Source: an uncultured Akkermansia sp.
GTDB taxonomy: Bacteria; Verrucomicrobiota; Verrucomicrobiia; Verrucomicrobiales; Akkermansiaceae
Assembly: GCA_947588645.1 (NCBI GenBank)
Contig: CANPYO010000008.1
Location: 1 to 39,332, forward strand
Direction: 5' to 3'
DNA: 39,332 nucleotides
The notes beneath the pieces are model-generated. The model was given only the letters and a program-made list of their open reading frames with translations, was not told the origin of the DNA and did not search any database. The translations under genes were made by a program, and so were the position numbers. Of the stretch, positions 15,410-22,777 are shown in pieces. Position 1 is the stretch's first letter. Every line of letters begins with the position of its first letter.

Positions 15410-16558
15410 ATGACTTACACATTTTTTCAAGAATACTGGTGGTTTATCGTGTCCTTGTTGGCCGGCCTTTTTGTGATGCTCATGTTTGTGCAGGGCGGGC
15501 AGACGCTCGTGTACGCTCTTGGTCGTACTGAGCCGCAGCGGCGCCTGCTCCTGCTCGCCACGGGTCGCAAGTGGGAGCTCACCTTCACGACGTTGGTGAC
15601 CTTTGGCGGTGCCTTTTTTGCCTCGTTTCCGCTTTTTTATTCCACGAGTTTCGGAGGAGCGTACTGGGTGTGGATGCTCATTCTTCTGTGCTTCGTCATT
15701 CAGGCGGTGTCATACGAATTTCAGCTCAAGCAATCCAATCTGCTCGGCACGACAACCTATCGCGTTTTTCTCATGCTGAATGGGCTGCTCGGTCCCTTGC
15801 TTGTCGGCACAGCGGTGGGCACGCTCTTCTTCGGTGCAGAGTTTGTCATTGATAAGCAGGCTATCGTCTTGCCGGGCGAGCCGCCGGTCATCTCCCGCTG
15901 GGCAAATTCCTGGCACGGGTTGGAAGCGGTGTTGGATGTGCGCAATGTCCTGTTGGGGCTCGCAGTGCTTATGCTCTCTCGCTGTCTCGCACACTTGTAT
16001 TTCCTCAACCGCATTGAGGACGACGAAATTCGTGCCCGCAGTCGCAGTATGCTTCCCTGGGAAATCGGCCTGTTCCTTATCTTTTTCCTGAGCTTTGCCT
16101 GGTTTTGGCTCACGAGCGCCGGATTGGCGGTAACTCCCGTGTCGGAAGCAGGCGCAGGGGTACAGGAGGTGCCATGTCGTTATCTGCATGCGTTGCTGGA
16201 TATGCCGGCCGTGCTCGTAGCGTTGCTGGCGGGAGTGGCGTTGGTGCTGGTGGGGTTATTGACTCCGTTGGTGAAGCCGGCGAGCCGTTGCGGCATTTGG
16301 AGCGCGGGTCTTGGTACGGTGATTACAGTAGTGGCGCTGTTACTCCCTGCGGGGTGGAACGGTGGCATCTACTATCCCTCGCTCGCCAATCCTGCTTCTT
16401 CGCTCACCTTGGCCAATAGCTGCTCCAGCCCGTACACTTTGCAGGTAATGAGCGTAGTTTCCCTGCTGATTCCCTTCGTCCTCGCTTACATCATCTGGGC
16501 TTGGCACGCGCTGGAAAAGTCACCCATTCAACCCTCCGAGGTGGAGAAGTCTCATTAA
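15410..16558 (+). CDS. cydB: Cytochrome bd ubiquinol oxidase subunit II
   Basis: CydB is the second integral subunit of the bd oxidase. The 382-residue product has about nine hydrophobic helices. It begins MTYTFFQEYWWFIVSLLAGL, and GRKWELTFTTLVTFGGAFFASFP matches the conserved CydB region (typically WExNxVWLI/TxGGAxFAAFP). The start was taken at the ATG 20 bp after cydA, because the longer frame overlaps cydA out of frame. No ribosome binding site is seen. cydD/cydC assembly genes are not in the window. Confidence 0.93.
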   Translation: MTYTFFQEYWWFIVSLLAGLFVMLMFVQGGQTLVYALGRTEPQRRLLLLATGRKWELTFTTLVTFGGAFFASFPLFYSTSFGGAYWVWMLILLCFVIQAVSYEFQLKQSNLLGTTTYRVFLMLNGLLGPLLVGTAVGTLFFGAEFVIDKQAIVLPGEPPVISRWANSWHGLEAVLDVRNVLLGLAVLMLSRCLAHLYFLNRIEDDEIRARSRSMLPWEIGLFLIFFLSFAWFWLTSAGLAVTPVSEAGAGVQEVPCRYLHALLDMPAVLVALLAGVALVLVGLLTPLVKPASRCGIWSAGLGTVITVVALLLPAGWNGGIYYPSLANPASSLTLANSCSSPYTLQVMSVVSLLIPFVLAYIIWAWHALEKSPIQPSEVEKSH

Positions 16559-16580
16559 TTCCTCGATCCTTTGTGTTGAC

Positions 16581-16635
16581 GGAGCGTCAAGCTATTCCAT
16601 GGTCTGGCGTACGAGTTGCTTCCAATCATCGGGAA
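16581..16635 (-). pseudogene. Stray fragment of the CDF transporter gene
   Basis: These 55 bp match 21542-21596, inside the CDF gene at 21367-22761, at 53 of 55 positions. On the minus strand they translate as FPDDWKQLVRQTME, a stop (TAG), then LDAP; the intact gene encodes PDDWEQLVRQTMEKLDAP. The fragment sits at the 3' end of the neighbouring hypothetical gene and provides the region around its stop codon. It looks like a remnant of a duplication or recombination. Confidence 0.75.
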
Positions 16636-17159
16636 ACGTGTGGGAACAACTCGGCCAGTTCGTCTAATTCTCTCTCGTAGGCGGCGAGATCTGTAAGCTG
16701 CTGCTTATTGATGCGCATGGCGCCGAGCAAGGAGAGTGCAAGGGAGTCCCTGTGTTTTGCCACTTCGATGTACTGATGCACAATCGGGGAATCCGAAAGA
16801 GGAAAACGCACGTGAGCTCTGCGCGGCGCCGGGGCATGAGGATCCTGCAAAAACAAGATGCGTGAGGGGGACGTTCCCTTTGCGTGAGGATCTGCAAATT
16901 TCCCTTTATCGAGGCGTTGAATCTCGTAGGATTCAAACTCAAGCAGGACATCTTCCCACTGCCACACGATCCAGCCTGTCAACGGCTCTAAGCCGGCGTT
17001 TTTGATGGATTGTCGGCACATGCGCATGTAAACGGGAACAGAGCCAGGACACACCTGCTTACAGCAGTTCAACACCTGAGCCGTGACGGAACGGGGAGCT
17101 GCGACGCGGATGCTGCAGCCTCTCGGAGCAAGCCTTTTTTTGCTGTTTACTCTCTCCAT
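16626..17159 (-). CDS. Hypothetical protein, possibly truncated
   Basis: The 177-residue product begins at the ATG at 17159, which overlaps the end of the GT25 gene by 13 bp. The core has GWIVWQWEDVLLEFESYEI, a basic stretch and SRILFLQDPHAP. This order (GW-IW-E, an acidic helix, then ILFLxDP) reminds me of a widespread uncharacterised family that usually carries an EAEFHAVW segment. The conserved His is not present here. The last codons run into the stray CDF fragment, so the natural C-terminus may have been lost. Function unknown. Confidence 0.5.
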   Translation of the reverse strand: MERVNSKKRLAPRGCSIRVAAPRSVTAQVLNCCKQVCPGSVPVYMRMCRQSIKNAGLEPLTGWIVWQWEDVLLEFESYEIQRLDKGKFADPHAKGTSPSRILFLQDPHAPAPRRAHVRFPLSDSPIVHQYIEVAKHRDSLALSLLGAMRINKQQLTDLAAYERELDELAELFPHVSR

Positions 17160-17938
17160 AATTTGAGTCTCATCATGAGTCGCATTCGTAGTTTGAAACA
17201 CGAAATAATGAAAATATAATACCGGTACCTCAGATATTTCAGCAAGGAACGCCTGACAACAACCTTTTTGCCCCGTCCTCGACTGTCTGCATCTATGCAG
17301 CTACACTTATTCAGTTCGGAGAGGCCGACTGGACTGGGTGTCACGCCGATCGTGGGTATCTTGTTGCGAAGCAGTATGTCGGCAATTTGTGTATCAGACG
17401 GGCGCCAGAAGCTGTCAAGCGCATCATACACTCTCTTTGCTCCTCCGCGTGTGTACATATACGCGAGCGATCCCCACAGGATTTTTTTTGGGAATACCAC
17501 GCGAATGGGCATGTTGACTTTCCTGCCCCAACTTTTAATTGGATAAAGTTTCCCATCAATCGTGTACAGTTTTGCAACTTCCCAACCGCGTATATGTTGC
17601 GTGAGTTCTTGGATAGCGTCCAGAAAGTTCGGCATCAAAAGAGCATCGTCCTCCAGAATGACTCCATACGCTGCTCCGCTTTCCATAAAAGTCCTTAGAG
17701 CGAAACGATGACTGATGACGCATGCTACCTCGTTGCGCGACATCATGCACGGCATGTAGAGGGAACGTTTTTTTGAATCGTACCGTGCCAATTCGTCATC
17801 GGTGAGTTCTTCCCCGGATCTTGCGGAGATGGTTTCAAACTCCACTCCGAGCGATTGCGCCTGCCGCTTCATAAATTCGCGTCTTTCAACTGCCCAAGGC
17901 AAATTAATGACGTAGTACCTTACTGCTTGTTTGTCCAT
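17147..17938 (-). CDS. Glycosyltransferase family 25 protein
   Basis: GT25 enzymes transfer sugars, often galactose, onto lipopolysaccharide cores or other surface glycans. The family start motif YYVINLPWAVERREFMKRQ is at residues 8-26. The conserved ISHRFALRTFMESG and GVILEDDALL (the metal/nucleotide-sugar DxD equivalent) follow in the middle. The C-terminus is basic (RRSLLKYLRYRYY) and may sit on the membrane. The product is 263 residues from the ATG at 17938; a TTG at 18004 would add 22 residues of doubtful value. Two identical palindromes lie upstream and may regulate it. It is overlapped at its 3' end by the hypothetical gene. Confidence 0.85.
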   Translation of the reverse strand: MDKQAVRYYVINLPWAVERREFMKRQAQSLGVEFETISARSGEELTDDELARYDSKKRSLYMPCMMSRNEVACVISHRFALRTFMESGAAYGVILEDDALLMPNFLDAIQELTQHIRGWEVAKLYTIDGKLYPIKSWGRKVNMPIRVVFPKKILWGSLAYMYTRGGAKRVYDALDSFWRPSDTQIADILLRNKIPTIGVTPSPVGLSELNKCSCIDADSRGRGKKVVVRRSLLKYLRYRYYIFIISCFKLRMRLMMRLKLWRE

Positions 17939-17973
17939 ACGGTAGTATTGGCTCTCCTGTTGCTCCAGAGTAC

Positions 17974-17988
17974 CGTATTTGAAATACG
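17974..17988. promoter_or_regulatory. Operator-like palindrome near the GT25 gene
   Basis: CGTATTTGAAATACG is a perfect 7+1+7 inverted repeat, 36 bp upstream of the GT25 ATG. The same 15 bp, extended to 9+1+9, occur at 18129-18147. Two copies 157 bp apart upstream of one gene suggest a dimeric regulator, but no regulator gene is nearby. Confidence 0.45.
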
Positions 17989-18128
17989 CTGAACGTAATA
18001 TCAAATAAACAGATTATGAAAACCTTACAGAATTCACAATATAATCATTTTTCACGTATGGGCAGACCTTTACCCCCTGCGTATCCGTTGAAAGACGCGA
18101 AAATAATCTCTGAAAATTAGACTTGACA

Positions 18129-18147
18129 TACGTATTTCAAATACGTA
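18129..18147. promoter_or_regulatory. Second, longer copy of the operator-like palindrome
   Basis: TACGTATTTCAAATACGTA is a perfect 9+1+9 palindrome that directly follows a plus-strand TTGACA (18123-18128). It would lie over any promoter using that box. The surrounding 18005-18220 is AT-rich and unlike the repeat mosaics, with no gene recognised. Confidence 0.45.
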
Positions 18148-18299
18148 AACCATTGACAACCATAAAATACACAATGACGTGAAAGATGAATGAGAATACG
18201 CTTGCCCGCGGTGGCAACAAATGCTCTATGTCGGCATACGATCGCACGAGATGACGCGTTTCACTTGGGAGTCTGTTCACGTGTGTGAGCAGCTCATCT

Positions 18300-18668
18300 G
18301 CATACAAACGGAACTATACCAAATCGTAAATGAGAGGCGCCAGGCGCCACCGCCCCCGTTCCGCACTCCCGCGAGCTCTGCTCGCCGAACTCTACAAATC
18401 GTACAGAACTGCCGACGGCTCCGTTCAGAGTGCTCGCTTCAGCGGGCAGTGAGGGCGGCTGGACAGCGCGAAGGCGTTGCCCGGAAGGCTCACTGGCAGG
18501 TGGTGCCAGTGAGTCAACGTACTTCGTACATAGGCAGTGTTTAGACGCCATTGCCCGCGCCTTTCTAACCACGCTCGCGTACGGCTTTCAAAATTCCGTT
18601 CCACACCTGCCTCGCCAAATTCGCGCACAAGCGAGGGAATTTCCTAAACAGCACATCGTAAATAAATT
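18300..18668. repeat. Composite repeat block upstream of the acyltransferase terminus
   Basis: Modules in order: CAAATCGTAAATG with the hairpin GGCGCCAGGCGCC (about 18320-18345); a GC-rich segment; a diverged GCCGACGGC module (18403-18480); the hairpin CTCACTGGCA/TGCCAGTGAG (18490-18511); CGTACATAGGCAGTGTTTAGA with a degenerate hairpin; and the GC-rich module (18582-18650) ending in a CACATCGTAAATAAATT array remnant. Weak open frames here are chance readings of repeats. The remainder to 18760 shows nothing further. Confidence 0.65.
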
Positions 18669-18760
18669 GTGTTTTTTTTGACCGGATGTGGACAGATACC
18701 CGTCCTCGTTGCTCTGGGGAGGAAACACCTGTTTTGAGCGATCGCCCGTAAATCGGACTG

Positions 18761-20863
18761 TCACGGAAGCTGTGGAGCAGGTGCCGAAGATTCTTCCAGA
18801 AGGGCCGCGCGTATACTTGGCAGCAACTTTTGCACCATTATAATGGATCCATAAGTGCTCAGGTGGTTACCATCACGCATCAGATATCTTCCATCTTTCA
18901 CGCACGGAAAGCCATCTTCATCCTGTCGTAACGTGCTGAGTGGTTCTATGATCGCCTCACAGAGTCCTTCGTCGCGAAGCTGACGAAAGACTTTGAACAC
19001 TTGGTCATTGTAAGCAAGGTATGCTTCTCGCGTACAGTTCATTGTTGCTTTAGTGAGCGCTGGATCGTTGCGCCATTGAAGAACTTTATTGAACAGCAAG
19101 GCACTGCCGAATTCGGGTGTAGGCGCGATGAGAATAACTTTCTTGCCCATATCCCGCAACACGGAGAGGTATTCGCGCAAGGCTTGAGAAATGCGTCTTC
19201 TGCTTTGAAGTTCATCAGGCGTATATTTTCGATTCCGAAGACTGGAGGCGTCGCTAAGAAGAGACCAAGCGCGAGTCTTTTTATCGCCCCAGTAATACCC
19301 ATCCCAGCGGGAGATCCACCTTTGTCCAATGATGACGTGGGTGAGGTGCGGATTGGCGCGCAGCCACTCGAAAGTAGCTCGGATTGTACCCGGGTTCACA
19401 TTAAACTGACGGAGTGGAATGTCATAGAACGGAACCGTGTAGGGGGTGAAGTACACGCCGGAGAGTTTTGCCTTGCGCATCGCTTGATCCAGACCTGCGT
19501 ATAAATGTTCAGCATGGCTATCGCCCATCAGAACAAAGAAGGGAGTCTTAGATTTATCTCCGATGTGCAACAGGGAAAATGGAACGCCGTTTTTGTCAGA
19601 CGGGGAAGAGTTGTCTCCATCGGGAGATTGCGAGGGATTCCATAGTTTAGTGGTTGTCGGGTCATCGCAAGACTGCTTCTCGTTGTAGGGACGATTACTT
19701 GTGCTTCCCTCAATGTGGAGGGTAGCTTTCACCCAATTACTGAAGCCGTTACTCTTTCTTCCCTGCCGACATAGCAGTAGTGTACCGCCCCAAAGCAACA
19801 GAATGAGCCAAAATGCCGGTTTCCGGATCTCTATAAAGAACCAGAAGCACCAAGCGAGTGCAATGCTCAGCACAAAGGCCGTAAGTTCATCAAACCATCC
19901 AAAAGCCCCTAACGCCCACAGACGCAGAGAAACAATCACGGGCATGTGAACCAAATAGAGAGAGAAAGAAATTGAACCGAGCCATGTGAGAACACGATTT
20001 GAAAGGAAGCGATTGAACGAGCACAGGGGTGCGTAGCGGATCACGAGCAGCGTGCCGATGATGCACAGCAATTTGTCTATTTCATCCGGGCATCCCGGGA
20101 GTAGACCAAGCGCTGGAAGCAGGGAGAGAGCGCAGCCTGTGAGGCTGTATATAAAAGCCTGGCGGTGAGAACTGCCTATTGGAGACGCCATGCACGCGAG
20201 CCATCCTCCTGCCATGACCTCCCAGATTCTCGGAAGGGTGGAGTAGTAGGAAACCTCACTCTCCTGCATCCAAACAGGGAGTCCAAGCCCTTCGAGGATA
20301 TTGTGCGCTAAGAAACTGAAATCAAACGCAAAAGAAACAAATGCAGCCAAACCTAGTACGATACCGAGCCAAAGGCGTGGAAGACGCTGCAAAAGCGCGT
20401 TGCCCACGGCAAACAAGAGGTACACTTGGAAGAGCACGGAGAGATACCACATGGGCAGTAGGGGCATGTAGGAGGAATCGGGCGCAAAGTAATCTCCAAG
20501 CCTCTTTGTCAAAAAGAAATTGGCTCGGAAAATACATGCCCACCACCCCACATCGCAGGCCAGATCCTCCTGTCCGTTGCCAAGTAGGAAAAAACCGATG
20601 GAAATGGCAAGCAGAATAGCGACCAGCATGGGAAAAATAATGCGCCGGATACGCTTTTTCACGAAGGAAAATGTCTCAGAGAATCCCCATGAAGAGACAG
20701 ATAATCTATTTATCATAAGGAAATAACCACTTATGACCAGGAAAATATCTACTCCGAGGTACCCATGTGCCCACGTCTTTTCACCCATATGGAACAATAT
20801 GACCAGAATGATCGCCAAACCACGAAGACCGTCAATATGCGATAAGCGTTTCTTTTTCTCCAT
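18761..20863 (-). CDS. Acyltransferase 3 / SGNH O-acetyltransferase (OafA/YrhL type)
   Basis: This 700-residue membrane enzyme is of the type that O-acetylates surface polysaccharides, lipopolysaccharide or peptidoglycan. Residues 1-365 are an acyltransferase-3 domain with about ten helices. It begins IDGLRGLAIILVILFHMG (catalytic-type His at 25) and includes YLGVDIFLVISGY. A Ser/Asn/Pro-rich linker (365-440) leads to a periplasmic SGNH hydrolase-like domain, with GDSH (Ser449) and DGNHLSTYG (Asp664, His667). It is transcribed alone. Together with the GT25 gene it suggests a small surface-glycan modification locus. The start is supported by position relative to the first conserved motif. Confidence 0.92.
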   Translation of the reverse strand: MEKKKRLSHIDGLRGLAIILVILFHMGEKTWAHGYLGVDIFLVISGYFLMINRLSVSSWGFSETFSFVKKRIRRIIFPMLVAILLAISIGFFLLGNGQEDLACDVGWWACIFRANFFLTKRLGDYFAPDSSYMPLLPMWYLSVLFQVYLLFAVGNALLQRLPRLWLGIVLGLAAFVSFAFDFSFLAHNILEGLGLPVWMQESEVSYYSTLPRIWEVMAGGWLACMASPIGSSHRQAFIYSLTGCALSLLPALGLLPGCPDEIDKLLCIIGTLLVIRYAPLCSFNRFLSNRVLTWLGSISFSLYLVHMPVIVSLRLWALGAFGWFDELTAFVLSIALAWCFWFFIEIRKPAFWLILLLWGGTLLLCRQGRKSNGFSNWVKATLHIEGSTSNRPYNEKQSCDDPTTTKLWNPSQSPDGDNSSPSDKNGVPFSLLHIGDKSKTPFFVLMGDSHAEHLYAGLDQAMRKAKLSGVYFTPYTVPFYDIPLRQFNVNPGTIRATFEWLRANPHLTHVIIGQRWISRWDGYYWGDKKTRAWSLLSDASSLRNRKYTPDELQSRRRISQALREYLSVLRDMGKKVILIAPTPEFGSALLFNKVLQWRNDPALTKATMNCTREAYLAYNDQVFKVFRQLRDEGLCEAIIEPLSTLRQDEDGFPCVKDGRYLMRDGNHLSTYGSIIMVQKLLPSIRAALLEESSAPAPQLP

Positions 20864-20896
20864 CTTTTACACTGAACGTTAGAGAGAATGACGAGG

Positions 20897-20925
20897 CTTC
20901 TACCATGTTATGAAAAAAAAGTCAA
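20897..20925 (-). promoter_or_regulatory. Promoter of the acyltransferase gene
   Basis: On the minus strand this is TTGACT, a 17-bp spacer and TAGAAG, giving a leader of about 26 nt. The -35 box touches the target duplication of MITE copy 2, so that element inserted immediately upstream of this promoter. Confidence 0.5.
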
Positions 20926-20934
20926 GTCATAACG

Positions 20935-21170
20935 CAGGGCAAACGCATTAGAAAATGCGTTTGCCCATTTACGATTTACGATTTACGATTTATTGATAGC
21001 GTGCGCATTGCGCAGATTTTTTTCGAGTCATTAACGTGTGCAGAGATTCCTTTAGAGCGGTCATCATGATGACCGCTGGTTATCACAGTTTTTGATGCGT
21101 ATAAACATGGATATCAGTTAATAAGATTGTTGCCTCCGTTGATTACCTTCTCTCAAATGCGTTTGCCCTG
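20935..21170. mobile_element. MITE-like element, copy 2, with 10-bp target duplication
   Basis: This 236-bp element has ends CAGGGCAAACGCATT and AATGCGTTTGCCCTG and the same internal order as copy 1, including the 20-bp palindrome GCGGTCATCATGATGACCGC. It is flanked by AGTCATAACG on both sides (20925-20934 and 21171-21180), a perfect 10-bp direct repeat. It has no coding capacity. Confidence 0.92.
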
Positions 21171-21180
21171 AGTCATAACG

Positions 21181-21366
21181 TTACTTTCTCGGGTCAAACG
21201 CACACGTGTCCAACAAAGTTTTCTCCGAAGTAAGCCGGCAAGACGGCACAAACCATCGATGATTAGTCAAGGCAGCGAACTTGTCATGGCGTTACACCGG
21301 AGGCTTTCCCGCGCGTAACGCGCTCACTTTTCAAATCGTACATCGTAAATCGTAAATGAATTGCGT
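21181..21366. repeat. Degenerate repeat remnants downstream of the CDF gene
   Basis: CACACGTGTCCAACAAAGTT (21201-21230) is a decayed copy of the 54-bp repeat found at 4463, 13324 and 33893. The following text resembles 13390-13440. Positions 21310-21360 hold CGCGTAACGCGC and the array CAAATCGTACATCGTAAATC. No gene is seen. Confidence 0.6.
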
Positions 21367-22761
21367 TTACTCGTACACCACGAAAATGCGTGCGATACGG
21401 GGGAGGGCCGCAGTGAGTTCTTGCGTGAGACGCGTGAGCACATCGTGGCTTTGGACGATGGAGAGGGTGGGGTTTGCCGGGATACAGACGAAGCAAACGC
21501 GCTGTGAGCCACGCGTGTAGAGATGGACGGCGGAAGGAACCGGAGCGTCAAGCTTTTCCATGGTCTGGCGTACGAGTTGCTCCCAATCATCGGGAATAGG
21601 TTGCTCAAAATGCGGGAGGGTGCGCATGTTCGGCTCGAGGTGTACAAAGACAGCTACGGCCTGCAATCGACGTGCTACCTCGGCACGGAAGGCTTGCACC
21701 GGCACAGCCCATGATTCTAATGTAGCCTGTGGCGGTAGCTCCAGGTCGGAGAACACAAGTAGTCCCTGGTCGGCCTCCAAAAGGCGCAGAGAGTGCACTC
21801 CCATGCGGTGTGTGAGGGCGATTTGGCGGATAAGTTGTTCCGGAGAATCAGGCTCGGTGTCTTCTGGCTGCATGTGCACCAGCGTCTCTGCCCCGGGAAG
21901 GGAACGCTCCACGAGCGCCTCGATGGCATCCGCAATTTCATGAGCCGTGTCGATGTGTAAATCACGGGGCATGCCGACGACCATTTCGAGGTAGGTGGTA
22001 TTGCCCACAGATCGGGCTCTCAAGTGTCGTAGGGGGTACGCCGGCATCTGCTCGGCCATGAGAGAGGTGATCTGCGTGTAGAGAGCCTCATCTGTGCGAT
22101 CCATGAGGTTATTGATGGCTTGCATACCGAGTATCTTGCATATATACAAGATGATGATGGACACCACGAGTGAGGAAAAGACATCTGCACGGGTGAGCAG
22201 CCAGTGAAGTGGCGAGTCCGGCGTAACTTGGTTAGAGAGCGCAGCCCCGGTAATGCCTACCAGAACAGCCGCACTGCTCCAAATATCGCTGGAAAAGTGG
22301 GCGGCATCGGCAGCCAAGGCTGCGCTGTTCGTTTCGCGCGCGGCGCGGCGCAGCATGGCTGAGCGGTTGATATCCACGGCGAGCGAGATGATGATCACGA
22401 GAAAGGCCCAGAAAGAAATATCCACACGAAGCGCGCTCGGATCATCACTCATGAGACGGTGAACAGCTTCACGTATCACCCAGATGGCCGTGCCGAGCAG
22501 CAACAGAGTCTCCGCCAGTGCCATCAAGTTCTCCACCTTGCCGTGACCGTATGGATGATCCTCGTCGGCCGGACGAGCCGCCACCTTTACCGCAAAAAGA
22601 GTACCGAGCGCAGCGAGCAGGTCGAGCATGCTGTGCAGCGCCTCAGAGAGAATGCCCAGCGACCCGGTTGCGATGCCAACAACGAGCTTGAGCACGGTGA
22701 GCACCATGCTCCAGAGAACGGATGACCACGCTGCGCGCGACTTCTTGGCATGTGTCTCCAT
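21367..22761 (-). CDS. Cation diffusion facilitator transporter with a tripled C-terminal domain
   Basis: CDF proteins export divalent metals such as Zn, Fe, Mn or Co in exchange for protons. Six helices fill residues 10-210. The metal-site residues are in SEALHSMLD (H43, D47) and DAAHFSSD (H155, D159), with DEDHPYGHGK (H69, H73) in the first cytoplasmic loop. The usual ferredoxin-like C-terminal domain follows (about 215-300, ending ETLVHMQPED). Then come two further stretches of similar size and pattern (about 305-385, ending VFVHLEPN, and 395-464). The protein is therefore about 160 residues longer than a standard CDF. It begins 17 bp after the dnaA stop and is probably co-transcribed with dnaA. 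A fragment of this gene recurs at 16581. Confidence 0.88.
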   Translation of the reverse strand: METHAKKSRAAWSSVLWSMVLTVLKLVVGIATGSLGILSEALHSMLDLLAALGTLFAVKVAARPADEDHPYGHGKVENLMALAETLLLLGTAIWVIREAVHRLMSDDPSALRVDISFWAFLVIIISLAVDINRSAMLRRAARETNSAALAADAAHFSSDIWSSAAVLVGITGAALSNQVTPDSPLHWLLTRADVFSSLVVSIIILYICKILGMQAINNLMDRTDEALYTQITSLMAEQMPAYPLRHLRARSVGNTTYLEMVVGMPRDLHIDTAHEIADAIEALVERSLPGAETLVHMQPEDTEPDSPEQLIRQIALTHRMGVHSLRLLEADQGLLVFSDLELPPQATLESWAVPVQAFRAEVARRLQAVAVFVHLEPNMRTLPHFEQPIPDDWEQLVRQTMEKLDAPVPSAVHLYTRGSQRVCFVCIPANPTLSIVQSHDVLTRLTQELTAALPRIARIFVVYE

Positions 22762-22777
22762 AGCGGCGGTGATGAGG

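Noticed and set aside
18221-18544. 107-codon frame upstream of the acyltransferase region
   Set aside because: It reads through repeat modules that occur in other gaps in other frames.
20935-21170. Element ends considered as integron attC sites
   Set aside because: The XerD gene and short hairpins suggested this, but the ends lack the RYYYAAC/GTTRRRY pairs and the elements have target duplications, which attC cassettes do not make.
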